A stretch of 64,000 nucleotides of DNA from Rhizobium esperanzae (GTDB lineage: Bacteria > Pseudomonadota > Alphaproteobacteria > Rhizobiales > Rhizobiaceae). Below the pieces are notes generated by a model that saw only the letters and a list, made by a program, of their open reading frames with translations, was not told the DNA's origin and ran no database searches. The DNA lies in assembly GCF_002204185.1 (NCBI RefSeq), contig NZ_MXPU01000024.1, forward strand, positions 17,959 through 81,958, given 5' to 3'. Shown one piece after another: positions 53,448 through 62,672 of the stretch (within the stretch, counting starts at the first letter, position 1; each line of letters begins with the position of its first letter). Both the position numbers and the translations under genes were made by a program.

Positions 53448-53494
53448 AGCGTGGGCGCCCGGGCGTTGCGTGTGAAGGCGAGATAAGCGCTCAT
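53400..53494 (-). repeat. 47-base tandem duplication of the permease start
   Basis: On the minus strand, ATG 53494 begins MSAYLAFTRNARAPTL and stops, while ATG 53447 begins MSAYLAFTRSAFHAQL and continues as the permease. The two starts are 47 bases apart, so the first copy is out of frame. The short 16-codon frame begins in an ATGA overlap with the ATPase stop, and its own TGA overlaps the second ATG in the same way. It could act as a relay for translational coupling. Confidence 0.7.
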
Positions 53495-54492
53495 GAGGCC
53501 CGGGCTCTGGCATTGCGACCCTGGTAGAAGGTGCGGATGACCTCTTCGATGTCGGGCTCGTGCAGCGCCACGTCCTTGAGGTCGCGGTCGCTGCCGACCT
53601 CCGAAAGGATTTTGACCAGCGACACGTCCTCGCGCTCGATCAGATATTCCTTGCGCAAGCCCTCGTCGTTGACGAGCGACGCGGTGCTGAGCCGCAAAGG
53701 GCCGGGGTCGCTGGCAAATTCCAGCGTCAGCCGCCGAGCCGAGCCGAGGGCGGCGCGCAGGCGGCGCAATTCGCCGTCGAAGATCAGCCTCGCGTGATCG
53801 ACCATGATCAGCCGCGGGCAGATGGTCTCGATGTCCTGCAGGTCATGCGTGGTGAGAATGATGGTGACGCCGCGTTCGCGGTTGATCTCGGCGAGGAAGC
53901 GCCGCACGGCATCCTTGGCGACCACGTCGAGCCCGATCGTCGGTTCGTCGAGAAAGAGGATTTTCGGATCGTGCAGCAGCGACATGACGATCTCGGCGCG
54001 CATGCGCTGGCCGAGGCTGAGCTGGCGCACCGCCCGGTCGAGAAAGGGCGAAAGGTCGAGCAGCTCGCTGAAGTGACGCAGGTTGTCCGCATAGCGAGAA
54101 GCCGGGATATCATAGATGCGCTGGTGCAGGGTGAAGCTGTCGATCAGCGGCAGGTCCCACCACAGCTGGCTGCGCTGGCCGAAGACGACGCCGATCTCGC
54201 GCGCATTGTCCATGCGGGAGAGATGCGGCGTGCGGCCGAGCACCGAAAGCGTGCCGGCGCTCGGCACCAGAATGCCGGTCATCATCTTGATCATCGTCGA
54301 TTTGCCGGCGCCGTTCGGGCCGAGATAGCCGACGGCTTCGCCGGCGGTAATATCGAAGCCGATATCGGAAACCGCCTGAACCTCGGTATACTCGCTCGTC
54401 ACCAGCGTCTTGAAGGCGCCGAACAAACCCGGAAATCTCTTGTGCTGCCGGAAGCGCTTGCTGACGCCCCGTGCTTCGATCAAAGCCGGCAT
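53491..54492 (-). CDS. ABC exporter ATP-binding protein (COG4586-like)
   Basis: ATG 54492 (MPALIEARGVSKRFRQHKRF) gives 333 residues. Walker A GPNGAGKST, signature LSLGQRMRAEIVMSLL, Walker B ILFLDEPTIGLD and switch TTHDLQDIE are complete. The insert GVVFGQRSQLWWDLP after the Q-loop is typical of the COG4586 subfamily. The C-terminal extension is regulatory. It energises the two downstream permeases. Its stop overlaps a duplicated permease start. Confidence 0.9.
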   Translation of the reverse strand: MPALIEARGVSKRFRQHKRFPGLFGAFKTLVTSEYTEVQAVSDIGFDITAGEAVGYLGPNGAGKSTMIKMMTGILVPSAGTLSVLGRTPHLSRMDNAREIGVVFGQRSQLWWDLPLIDSFTLHQRIYDIPASRYADNLRHFSELLDLSPFLDRAVRQLSLGQRMRAEIVMSLLHDPKILFLDEPTIGLDVVAKDAVRRFLAEINRERGVTIILTTHDLQDIETICPRLIMVDHARLIFDGELRRLRAALGSARRLTLEFASDPGPLRLSTASLVNDEGLRKEYLIEREDVSLVKILSEVGSDRDLKDVALHEPDIEEVIRTFYQGRNARARAS

Positions 54493-54896
54493 GTCTATTC
54501 CCTCGGAGGTGAAGCGAGCCGACTCGGGCGGCGAGGGCTTGCGAAGGCAGGCTAGCGCGAAGTGGGATTCGTTCAAGCTGAAGTTGCGTTTCGACCGTCA
54601 TTTCGGCCTTATGTCGCCACCACCTTTGACCGATTTCCGCCTGCGCTTCATTGCAGGCATGGGCAAATCTATGCCTTGCTCATCGTCGCTGTGGACATCG
54701 CGATCATCGTTCTTGCCGGTCGATGGAACACCTCGGATGCCGATCACTATCTGGGCTTCCGCAATCTTCGCTCGCGCCGCAAGCGGCAGGCCTCTTCTCC
54801 ACAGCTGCGGGTTTCAGCTTGTCGGCCGTGACGGGAACAAACCAGGCGGTCTGGATGTTTGACGCATACTCTGCTGCATCTGACGAGTTGTGCGAC
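54493..54896. other. Gene-free region between the ABC ATPase and DUF2945 genes
   Basis: A divergent promoter region of about 400 bases. Frames crossing it have no family likeness and poor ribosome sites. I see no repeat or palindrome of note. Confidence 0.4.
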
Positions 54897-55112
54897 ATGG
54901 CCAAATTTGCTCGGGGAGATCACGTCACCTGGAATTCGGAGGCCGGGCAGGTCTCCGGCCGCATCATCGCGATCCACACCCGGGATTTTGATTACAAGGG
55001 CCATCGGCGCCGGGCGACGGAGGCATCGCCCCAGTACGAGATCAAGAGCGACAAGAGCGATCATATCGCTGCCCACAGGCAAGACGCATTGAAAAAGGTC
55101 GGAGGACAATAG
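54897..55112 (+). CDS. DUF2945/HVA1-type small protein
   Basis: ATG 54897 (MAKFARGDHVTWNSEAGQVS) gives 71 residues; the upstream frame is not conserved. The sequence GDHVTWNSEAGQVSGRIIAI and later YEIKSDKSDHIAAHRQDAL matches the HVA1/Tudor-like DUF2945 family almost throughout. These small basic proteins are often stress-linked and may bind nucleic acid or act as SH3-like modules. It is followed one base later by a DUF2231 gene, so they form an operon. Confidence 0.85.
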   Translation: MAKFARGDHVTWNSEAGQVSGRIIAIHTRDFDYKGHRRRATEASPQYEIKSDKSDHIAAHRQDALKKVGGQ

Positions 55113-55113
55113 G

Positions 55114-55578
55114 ATGAACCCGAAAAGCACCTTGAGCATTGCCGGTCATCCGATCCATCCGATGTTGATCCCGTTCCCGGTCGCCGCCTTCGTCGGCACG
55201 CTTGTTGTCGACATCGTCTACGCCAGATCGGGCGATCCGGCCTGGGCAGTAGCGACCAACTGGATGCTCGGCGCCGGCCTTGTCATGGCGGCGCTGGCGG
55301 CAGTTGCCGGATTGACTGACTTTCTCGGCGACAGCCGCATTCGCGACCTGCGCGACGCCTGGTTCCATATGATCGGCAATGTCGTCCTCGTCCTGATCGA
55401 GGCCGTCAACCTCTGGCGCCGATTGGCCGAAGGTGGCGACTTCATCGTGCCGACGGGATTGGTGCTGTCGTTGATCGCCACCGCCCTTCTTCTGTTCAAC
55501 GGCTGGAAAGGCTGGGAAATGGTCTATCGCCACCGCGTCGGCGTCAGCGAGGATCCGGCCAATCCGACGAGATCATGA
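55114..55578 (+). CDS. DUF2231 family membrane protein
   Basis: ATG 55114 with GGAGGAC upstream gives 154 residues. The N-terminal motif STLSIAGHPIHPMLIPFPVA and GLTDFLGDSRIRDLRDAWFH are diagnostic of DUF2231, predicted four-helix inner-membrane proteins possibly binding cofactors via the His pairs. It is cotranscribed with the DUF2945 gene. Function unknown. Confidence 0.87.
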   Translation: MNPKSTLSIAGHPIHPMLIPFPVAAFVGTLVVDIVYARSGDPAWAVATNWMLGAGLVMAALAAVAGLTDFLGDSRIRDLRDAWFHMIGNVVLVLIEAVNLWRRLAEGGDFIVPTGLVLSLIATALLLFNGWKGWEMVYRHRVGVSEDPANPTRS

Positions 55579-55735
55579 ACGGCATGCATCCCCGCCGCAC
55601 GACCCCATCATACACCAACGGCAACGTACAAGGATGAGGCTCTCGAGGCGCTGCGTTCGGTGATTTGCTGGCAGGCATCTGCCGTTTAACGGGCGCCGGC
55701 ATAACGCAAAACCAGCAAAAGCGCGGGAGCGGTGC

Positions 55736-55921
55736 TCACGCGCATTTCGCCAGCGGCGGCCTGGCCTCGGCATGAAAACCGGTCTCCGCTCCCAGCGGCA
55801 GATCGGCGATTTCGCGTAGCGACATGCGCTGGACCTCGGGATGCCGCAGCGGGTCATCCTTCCAGTCCGGGTCGATCTGCGTCCCCGCGGCAGACCTCAA
55901 GAAAAACTTCAGCCATGACAT
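55736..55921 (-). CDS. Small hypothetical protein
   Basis: A 61-residue protein from ATG 55921 (MSWLKFFLRSAAGTQIDPDW), GAGGC upstream. The pattern DPDWKDDPLRHPEVQRMSLR EIADLP (split for length) is shared with short rhizobial proteins, and the hydrophobic N-terminus (WLKFFL) could associate with membranes. Divergent to the LysR gene. Function not recognised. Confidence 0.55.
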   Translation of the reverse strand: MSWLKFFLRSAAGTQIDPDWKDDPLRHPEVQRMSLREIADLPLGAETGFHAEARPPLAKCA

Positions 55922-56099
55922 GGCAAGCCTCGCATTCTCCAGCGGCGCGGAAAGATGGTCAAACGGCGGCTGGTGCCGAACAAGCTCTCCCGCTCATCGT
56001 GCCATCGCCGGTCGAGCGGGATTCTGTATGCTTGCAATGTCTGCCTGCGCCGGTGCTTTTTCAATTGAGATTACCACGGCGACATTATAGAAAAACTAT

Positions 56100-56996
56100 A
56101 TGAAGAACCTGAATAGCGTCCATCTCAACGGCCTCAGGGCGCTGGAGGCCGTCGGTCGTCTCGGCTCATTGCAGGCGGCCGCCGACGAGCTCGGCGTCTC
56201 GGTTGGCGCCGTCAGCCAGCAGGTGATCAAGGCCGAAGCCCAACTCGGCCAAGTGATCTTCGAGCGCACCGCCCGGGGCATGATCGCCACCGAAGCCGGT
56301 CGGCCGGTGCTCGCAGCGCTCGACGAGGGCTTCGCCCGCCTTTCGGCGGCGGTCTCGATCGCAAGCCGCAAGGACGATACGATCCTGACCATCTCGGTGG
56401 CGCCGGTCTTCGCCGCCCGCTGGCTCGTCTGCCGGCTTGACCGCTTCGCCGAGCGTTACCCCGACATCAAGCTGCGGCTGGATGCGACGCACAATCTCGT
56501 CAATCCGGCGCTCGGCGACGTCGATATCGGCATCCGCGTCGGAGCCGGCAAATGGCCCGACGTGAAGGCTGAACTGCTGCTGGAACAGGAGGTCTTTCCC
56601 GTCTGTTCGCCTGAGATGGCGGCGAAACTACATGAACCCGCGGATATCCTGCGATTACCAGCGGTTATCGACGGCCGCGCCATGTTCAGCTGGGAAGTCT
56701 GGATGCGCGAGGCCGGACTTTCGGGCGCGACGCCGTCGACGCGCCATGTCTTCAACGACGCCTCGCTGTGCCTCGATGCGGCGATCGCCGGCCAGGGCGT
56801 GATGCTCGCCTGGCAGACGCTTGCGCACTTTGCGCTGGCCGAAGGCCGGCTGGCGGCGCCCTTCGGCATTCGCGCAAAGACCGGCTTCGGCCACTATTTC
56901 ATCACCGCCGAAGGCGCGCGCGAACCGAAGAAGGTCAAGGATTTCAAGGCCTGGATCCGCGAGGAGATGGCCGGAACGCTGGCGCTTTTCGAGTAG
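56100..56996 (+). CDS. LysR family transcriptional regulator (GcvA-like)
   Basis: A 298-residue regulator. The helix-turn-helix GSLQAAADELGVSVGAVSQQ lies at residues 22-45; the effector domain has LTISVAPVFAARWLVCRLDR and VNPALGDVDIGIRVGAGKWP, characteristic of the GcvA-like branch. No obvious partner gene on the minus strand other than the small protein; the convergent GST may be a target. Ligand unknown. Confidence 0.9.
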   Translation: MKNLNSVHLNGLRALEAVGRLGSLQAAADELGVSVGAVSQQVIKAEAQLGQVIFERTARGMIATEAGRPVLAALDEGFARLSAAVSIASRKDDTILTISVAPVFAARWLVCRLDRFAERYPDIKLRLDATHNLVNPALGDVDIGIRVGAGKWPDVKAELLLEQEVFPVCSPEMAAKLHEPADILRLPAVIDGRAMFSWEVWMREAGLSGATPSTRHVFNDASLCLDAAIAGQGVMLAWQTLAHFALAEGRLAAPFGIRAKTGFGHYFITAEGAREPKKVKDFKAWIREEMAGTLALFE

Positions 56997-56999
56997 GCG

Positions 57000-57667
57000 T
57001 TAAACCTCGACCGGCTCCTTGCTGCGAGCCGCCTGCATCGCTTTGTAAGCCGGGCGGGACTGGCAGCGTTCGATCCAAGCCTTGATGTTCGGATGCGCGT
57101 CGAAAAGATCCGCCTCGCTCTGGGCATAACGCAACACCTCGGCGATGTTGAGATCGGCGACGGTGAAGCGATCGCCGACGATCCACTGCCGGCCGGAAAG
57201 GTGACCTTCGAGCGCCGCAAATGGCCGGCGCAGCCCGTAGCAGGCGGCGGCGATCGTCTGCTTGCCATCGTCGCTGTTCTCAAGCTCGTTATCGTAGGTC
57301 AGGACGATCCGCACCGAATGCGGCTCGACCTGCGAGGCCGCCCAGATCGTCCACATCGTCAGCAATCCGTCTTCCTCGACGGTTTGGCCGGAAAGCGGCC
57401 CGCCATGCTTGCGCGCGAGGTAGAGATTGATCGCCAGCGACTCGTGCATGACGAGGTCGCCGTCGCGAATGCTGGGGATCTGCGCCATCGGGTTGAGGGC
57501 TGTAAAATCGGGCGAATGCGTGTTGAGCGGCGCCTCTTCGGCGAGCGGGTCGGCAAGCCGCCTGGCCTGCAGCACGGGGATCGAGCGGAATTCGAGCCCG
57601 AGTTCCTCCGCCATCCAGTAGACGAGCGCGAAGCGCGCGATCGATAGACCCCATAGATTGTCAGCAT
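57000..57667 (-). pseudogene. Glutathione S-transferase gene with frameshift near its start
   Basis: ATG 57667 (MLTIYGVYRSRASRS), with GAGGGG upstream, is the true GST start, but after about 15 codons the rest (VYWMAEELGLEFRSIPVLQA and on) is in another frame and runs to 57000. The distance 668 bases is one short of a multiple of three, so a single missing base near 57617-57630 explains it. The body has NPMAQIPSIRDGDLVMHESL AINLYLA (split for length) and DRFTVADLNIAEVL. Without the start the protein would lack the first strand and active-site residue. Sequence error is possible. Confidence 0.72.
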
Positions 57668-57902
57668 GACGATATCCCCTCGCTGTGTCGCAGAAACCGT
57701 AAACGCCGGATCACCCTCGGAAAAGTCCTCGCCGCTGATGGGACGATGAAAGCTTTTGATGCCGCCGGGGCCTTCCCGGCCGGATCGAGCACAATTGGGA
57801 ACAATGAGAGAGCCGGCGGGTTGGACCCTGAGATTGGCGCCGTCCAAGCGCCGAAAAGCGATGAGCCGCGTGCGCAACGCGGGCCAGGCAAAGGAGGAAC
57901 TC

Positions 57903-58142
57903 ATGACGGGCAAGAAGACGCATGAACAACAGCTTCGTGTCATCGAGAAACGCGAGAAAACCGCAAATGCCGGCAAGGATTTCGACGCCAAGGCAGATCT
58001 GCAACGCAATGAGCAGGCGAAGGAAGCCTATCGCAAAGGCAATGATCTGAAGGCCGACCCGGACCCCCGCAATGACGACCGGGCCATGATGCGCGGCCGC
58101 AATCAGGAGAGCGAGCATAAAAAGGGGGGTGGTCGTCCCTGA
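57903..58142 (+). CDS. Small hydrophilic conserved-looking protein
   Basis: ATG 57903 (MTGKKTHEQQLRVIEKREKT) with AAAGGAGG upstream gives 79 residues, very polar, rich in Lys, Asp, Asn and Arg (AEDFDA-like helices, DPDPRNDDRAMMRGRNQES). Such stress-type disordered proteins are common in rhizobia. It precedes the Shine-Dalgarno-like repeat array and PEBP gene and is probably cotranscribed with them. Confidence 0.7.
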   Translation: MTGKKTHEQQLRVIEKREKTANAGKDFDAKADLQRNEQAKEAYRKGNDLKADPDPRNDDRAMMRGRNQESEHKKGGGRP

Positions 58143-58147
58143 CGATG

Positions 58148-58252
58148 AAGGAGCCCCGAACATCAAGGAGCTCCCGATCAGAAAGGAGCCCGATTAGAAA
58201 GGAGCCCCCTTGGAAAGGAGCCCGCTTAGAAAGGAGCCCGCTTAGAAAGGAG
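58148..58252 (+). repeat. Array of seven AAGGAG units upstream of the PEBP gene
   Basis: AAGGAG occurs at 58148, 58165, 58183, 58199, 58215, 58231 and 58247, spaced 17, 18, 16, 16, 16 and 16 bases. The last three units are near-identical copies of AGAAAGGAGCCCGCTT. The last AAGGAG is seven bases before ATG 58259. It looks like a ribosome-binding site expanded in tandem. The frame through it stays open in line with the next gene. Confidence 0.7.
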
Positions 58253-58258
58253 AATGTC

Positions 58259-58723
58259 ATGACTTTGACATTGATCAGCAAGGCTTTTGCCCAGGATCAG
58301 CCGATCCCGAAGAAATATGCGCGCGCCGGCGAGAATCTCTTTCCGCCCCTGACCTGGAGCGGCGCGCCCGAGGAGACCAGGAGCTTTGCTCTGATGGTTG
58401 AGGATCCGGATGCTCCGCATGGCACGTTCCGCCATTGCGGCATTGCCAATATCCCGGCTGAGTGGTGCGCACTTGCCGAAAGCGTCGATACGGCGCCGGA
58501 GCAGGCGCCGCGCTTCTACAAGAACGATTTCGGCAATGCCCGTTACGATGGCCCGCAGCCGCCGGCAGGCGATCGCCCGCATCACTACATCTTCCGCCTC
58601 GCGGCCCTCGACGTGCCGAAGCTTTCTACGCCGGATGCCGCCGGTATCAGCGCGATGTGGGCGGAGGCAAAGAAACACGCATTGGCGGAAGCGACCGTCA
58701 CCGGCACCTATCAGACGCACTGA
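58259..58723 (+). CDS. YbhB/YbcL (PEBP-like, Raf kinase inhibitor-type) protein
   Basis: ATG 58259 (MTLTLISKAFAQDQPIPKKY) gives 154 residues. PEBP family marks: SFALMVEDPDAPHGTFRHCG (DPDAP), and YDGPQPPAGDRPHHYIFRLA, including the ligand-pocket His. These bacterial homologues are cytosolic, of unclear role. An ATG at 58145 in the same frame would add 38 residues translated from the Shine-Dalgarno array; the shorter form is preferred. Confidence 0.88.
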   Translation: MTLTLISKAFAQDQPIPKKYARAGENLFPPLTWSGAPEETRSFALMVEDPDAPHGTFRHCGIANIPAEWCALAESVDTAPEQAPRFYKNDFGNARYDGPQPPAGDRPHHYIFRLAALDVPKLSTPDAAGISAMWAEAKKHALAEATVTGTYQTH

Positions 58724-58742
58724 GCAAAGACGGAGCCGCGTG

Positions 58743-60110
58743 TCAGGACACGCGGTTTCGCTCGACGGTCAGCTGCGCATAGGGCGCGTTGCCGCCCGCC
58801 ATTTCGGCGGAGACTTGTCTGTCCCACTCAAAGCCGAGGACCGCCCCTTCACCAACCTCCTGGAAGATGTTGTCGGTGATGACGGCCGTGCCGGCCCCCT
58901 CGGCGACCGAGACCGCGCATCCCACAGGGGCCTTGCGCACCACATTGCCGCTGACGACGACATTTCTGAGATAAGCCCCCCATCCGATCTGCAGGCCCCA
59001 GCGTGGCGCGCCCTCGATCACATTGCCGGACACCAGCGTATCGGCTTCCGCCGCAATGCCGATGCCGAAGCCGACCTCGTGCTTGTAGGGGCCTTTCAGC
59101 GTCAGGTTGCGCACGACATTGCCGGTGACGCTCGCGAGCCGCCCGCCCTCGTCGAAATTGGCGATCGAAATGCCGTTCGCCGCCCCGTCGATCATATTGG
59201 CGGAGACCACCGCCCCTTCGAAGGCGAATTCGACATAGATCGCCGTCTCGCCTGAGCGCCGGCACTGATTGCTGCTGATCTGGATGTCCGAGGCCGAGTT
59301 GGCGCGGATCGCCGTGAAGGCGCAGTCGGAAATCTGGTTGTTCACCACCATCACCCCGTCGGCTCGGAAGATGTTGATGCCGTTGCCGTTCTGGCCGGTG
59401 CCGCCGTCATTGGCGCGGATGTTGGAAATACGATTGCCGGAAACGACCGTGCCGTCCTCCGCATTCTTCCAGCGATGCACGAGAATGCCGCCATTGCCGC
59501 AATCCGAGACCATATTTGCAACGATCGAAAGATTGGCGGAATCGACGGCGTAGAGGCCGGATTGAGCGGCGCCCGAAATGCGGCTGCGTTCGATCCGCCC
59601 GCCACAGCGCTCCAGCTGCAGGCCGTGCTTGCGGCTGCCGCCGATCTCGCAATTGTCGATCAGCACCTCGTCGACACCGGTAAATTGCAGGAGCCCGCCG
59701 GCATGATCGCCGAGCCAGCGGTTGCCGCCGTCGATGACGAGATTGGAAAGCTCGATGCGCCTGATGTTTTCGGCCGCAAATAGATGGCCGTCGCCGGTAT
59801 AGACGATCCGCGAGGCGCCGGGCACGCCTGATATGCGCGTATTGTCGGGCAGGGTGAGGTTGGAAATCTTGTAGGTGCCGGGCGGCAGGAAGACCGGCAC
59901 GTTCTCGGCCGCCGCCTGCTTTATCATCTGCTCCAGGTTGCGGGTCTTGCGGTCGCCGCTTTCGGGAACGGCGCGATATTCCACCGCGTCGATTGCACCG
60001 CGCAGATCGGGCTGACTGGCAGCCGTCAGCGGCGAGGCAAGCGCTCGCGACGTCCCGCCCGCCAGCGCCGAGGCGGCGAGAAAGAGGAGCATGTCGCGGC
60101 GAAGGGGCAT
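58743..60110 (-). CDS. Tat-exported right-handed parallel beta-helix repeat protein (TIGR03808-like)
   Basis: ATG 60110 (MPLRRDMLLFLAASALAGGT) with GGAGAG upstream gives 455 residues. The twin-arginine leader RRDMLLFLAAS is followed by repeats such as ISGNRISNIRANDGG-like and ANMVSDCGNGGILVHRWKNA, the Asn-ladder coils of pectin-lyase-fold beta helices. This matches the TIGR03808 twin-arginine repeat family. It probably folds before export to the periplasm or surface; substrate (polysaccharide) is unknown. Confidence 0.85.
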   Translation of the reverse strand: MPLRRDMLLFLAASALAGGTSRALASPLTAASQPDLRGAIDAVEYRAVPESGDRKTRNLEQMIKQAAAENVPVFLPPGTYKISNLTLPDNTRISGVPGASRIVYTGDGHLFAAENIRRIELSNLVIDGGNRWLGDHAGGLLQFTGVDEVLIDNCEIGGSRKHGLQLERCGGRIERSRISGAAQSGLYAVDSANLSIVANMVSDCGNGGILVHRWKNAEDGTVVSGNRISNIRANDGGTGQNGNGINIFRADGVMVVNNQISDCAFTAIRANSASDIQISSNQCRRSGETAIYVEFAFEGAVVSANMIDGAANGISIANFDEGGRLASVTGNVVRNLTLKGPYKHEVGFGIGIAAEADTLVSGNVIEGAPRWGLQIGWGAYLRNVVVSGNVVRKAPVGCAVSVAEGAGTAVITDNIFQEVGEGAVLGFEWDRQVSAEMAGGNAPYAQLTVERNRVS

Positions 60111-60362
60111 TCCGGGCTCTCCTGTCATGACGCGCCCGTAGCAGAAAACGTGCCAGCCCGCCTGCCTTCTTTTGGCACAGGCCCTTCACATCAATCCGAA
60201 ATTCTTGCTGCGACAGGGGCCGATGGCAGGATCTCGCCGCTTATCTTGGTGTGTCATTCACCCTTTCGTTTAAGCAACCCGAAGGGAATGCGGACTACTT
60301 TGAGGTGAAAATACATTGGGTGTTGCGGAATGGGCCTTCAGCCGCTGGGGGAGAATGGCGTC

Positions 60363-62660
60363 ATGCACGAAGCGAGTGCCAGGCGACAGGAAACTGTCGA
60401 TTCCCTGACGGCCGAAACGCGGCGTTTCGTTGCTGCGACTGAGGCGATGATGGCGTCCACCGCTCATCACCTCTCGGAGGGCGTTGAGAACCTGCGCCTG
60501 AAAGCAATCATCCACGAACTTCCGGACTTTCTCTACGTCAAGGATCGTGACAGCCGCTTCGTTTTCGCCAATGCCGTCACCGCCAGCCACCTTGGCTTTA
60601 CGAGCGCAGAAGAGATCACCGGCAAGCGCGACTTCGACCTGTTCGATTTCGAGGTGGCGCGCCGGCATTTCGATATTGAGCAGCAGATCATGGCGAGCGG
60701 CCAGGCCCGGATCGACATGGAGGAGACGATCGTTCTTCCAGGCAGCCCCAGGCCGGTCTGCCGGCTGACCTCGAAGATACCGCTGCGCAACGAACGCAGC
60801 GAAATCGTCGGCCTGATCGGTGTTTCCCGCGATATCACCGAGCGCAAACTGCAGGAGGATCTGCATCGCGGCCAGGCGAAACTGCTCGAAATGATCGCCC
60901 GCAACGAGCCGCTGCCGATGATCCTCGAGGCGCTGGTGCTGATGATCGAGGCGCAACTGACCGGCATCGACGGATCGGTACTGCTGCTCGATATCGAGGG
61001 CACCAGGCTCTATCACGGCGCGGCGCCGAACTTGCCCGGCGGCTACAGCCGGCTCATCGACGGCGTCACCATCGGCCCAAAAGTCGGATCCTGCGGCACC
61101 GCCGCCTGGCGCGGCCAGCCTGTCATCGTCGAGGACGTGATGAGCGACCCGCTCTGGGAGGATTTCCGGGGCCTGGTCGCCCCCTTCGGCTTCCGCTCCT
61201 GCTGGTCGACACCGATTGCCACCTCCGAGAATAATGTGCTCGGCACCTTTGCTCTCTATTCCAGGGAAGTGCGCCGTCCCACCGAGCATGAAATGAACCT
61301 GGTGGCGCTCGCCACCCACATCGCCGGCATCGCCATAGAGCGCAAGCGGGTCGACGATCGCATCCATTTCATGGCCCATCACGACGAACTCACCGGCCTG
61401 CCGAACCGCGCCTTTCTGAAGGAGCGGCTCGCCAACATTCTTGATCAAGCCCGGCGCAACAATCGCAAGGTCACCGTCGCCTATATCGACCTCGACAATT
61501 TCAAGGACATCAACGACGGCCGCGGCCATGCGGCCGGCGACGAGGTGCTGAAGGAGATCGCCACCCGCATGGCCAACAGCATCCGTCCCTCGGATATGGT
61601 GGTGCGGCTCGGCGGCGATGAATTCCTCGTGGTGCTCGTCCACCAGTCGAGCCACGATGCCGGCATCACCCGCCGTCTTCGCGAGCTGCAGAAGGCGATC
61701 AACCGGCCGATACACGGCGGGAGCGGCGAGATGGCCATTACCTCGAGCATCGGGGTCGCCGCCTTTCCCTTCGACGGCGCAACGTCGGACGAGCTTCTCG
61801 CCAACGCCGACCGCGCCATGTACCGCGCCAAGCAGCTCGGCCGCAACACGCTGCAGCATCATGATGGCGACGGCGCGCCCGTCGGCATGCCGCTCGGTGA
61901 GCACGAGGAACTCCACCAGGCGATCACCGGCGACCAGCTGTTCCTGGAATATCAGCCGCAGGTCGATGTCGCCACCGGCCGCATCACCGGCATCGAGGCG
62001 CTGGTGCGCTGGAACCATCCGGCCAAGGGCAGGGTGCCGCCCGTCAAATTCATCCCGCTCGCCGAAGAGACCGGCCTGATCGTTCCCCTCGGCCTCTGGG
62101 TGCTGAACGAAGCCTGCCGCCAGACGCGCGCCTGGCACGATATGGGCCTGGCGCCGGTGACGATCGCCGTGAACGTCTCGGCCAAGCAGTTCGCCGATCC
62201 GGATTTCGCAACCCACGTCGCCGAGGCGCTGGAGCGCCACCGTCTGCAATCCCACTGGCTGGAGCTCGAAGTCACCGAAAGCGTGGTGATGCAGGATGCC
62301 GAACGCGCTCTGGCGATGATGGCATCACTGCGGGCGCTCGGCGTGCGCCTGTCGATCGACGATTTCGGCTCCGGCTATTCCAGCCTCGCGGCCCTGAAGA
62401 CCTTCCCCTTCGACCGGCTGAAGATGGACCGCTCGCTGGTCGAGGCCCTGCCGGGCGACAAAACCGCCGTCGCCATCGCCTCCGCCGTCATTTCGCTAGC
62501 GCAAACGCTGAAACTGTCGGTCCTCGCCGAAGGCGTAGAGACCGACGCCCAGATGGATTTCCTGCGGCAGGCCCATTGCGAGCAAGCGCAGGGCTATCGC
62601 TTCTCGAAGCCCGTCCCGCCGGAGGAGGCTACCCTGTTGCTGCAGGCGCAGTCGATCTAA
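60363..62660 (+). CDS. PAS-GAF-GGDEF-EAL cyclic di-GMP regulator
   Basis: ATG 60363 (MHEASARRQETVDSLTAETR) with GGGGGAG upstream gives 765 residues; ATG 60330 is an alternative. Order: PAS (about 50-170, LPDFLYVKDRDSRFVFANAV, ending GVSRDITERK), GAF (about 180-325, VGSCGTAAWRGQPVIVEDVM), GGDEF (about 345-500, with intact RLGGDEFLVVL and the ELTGLPNR lead), EAL (about 515-755, EALVRWNHP, LEVTESVVM, DDFGSGYSSL, KMDRSLVE). Both enzymatic sites look complete, so it may make and degrade c-di-GMP, sensing signals through PAS/GAF. It is cytosolic; no membrane segment. Confidence 0.93.
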   Translation: MHEASARRQETVDSLTAETRRFVAATEAMMASTAHHLSEGVENLRLKAIIHELPDFLYVKDRDSRFVFANAVTASHLGFTSAEEITGKRDFDLFDFEVARRHFDIEQQIMASGQARIDMEETIVLPGSPRPVCRLTSKIPLRNERSEIVGLIGVSRDITERKLQEDLHRGQAKLLEMIARNEPLPMILEALVLMIEAQLTGIDGSVLLLDIEGTRLYHGAAPNLPGGYSRLIDGVTIGPKVGSCGTAAWRGQPVIVEDVMSDPLWEDFRGLVAPFGFRSCWSTPIATSENNVLGTFALYSREVRRPTEHEMNLVALATHIAGIAIERKRVDDRIHFMAHHDELTGLPNRAFLKERLANILDQARRNNRKVTVAYIDLDNFKDINDGRGHAAGDEVLKEIATRMANSIRPSDMVVRLGGDEFLVVLVHQSSHDAGITRRLRELQKAINRPIHGGSGEMAITSSIGVAAFPFDGATSDELLANADRAMYRAKQLGRNTLQHHDGDGAPVGMPLGEHEELHQAITGDQLFLEYQPQVDVATGRITGIEALVRWNHPAKGRVPPVKFIPLAEETGLIVPLGLWVLNEACRQTRAWHDMGLAPVTIAVNVSAKQFADPDFATHVAEALERHRLQSHWLELEVTESVVMQDAERALAMMASLRALGVRLSIDDFGSGYSSLAALKTFPFDRLKMDRSLVEALPGDKTAVAIASAVISLAQTLKLSVLAEGVETDAQMDFLRQAHCEQAQGYRFSKPVPPEEATLLLQAQSI

Positions 62661-62672
62661 CTCGGAAAAGCT

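Noticed and set aside
54562..54831. 89-residue frame with a hydrophobic stretch upstream of the DUF2945 gene
   Set aside because: Only one hydrophobic patch, surroundings not protein-like, weak start; treated as intergenic.
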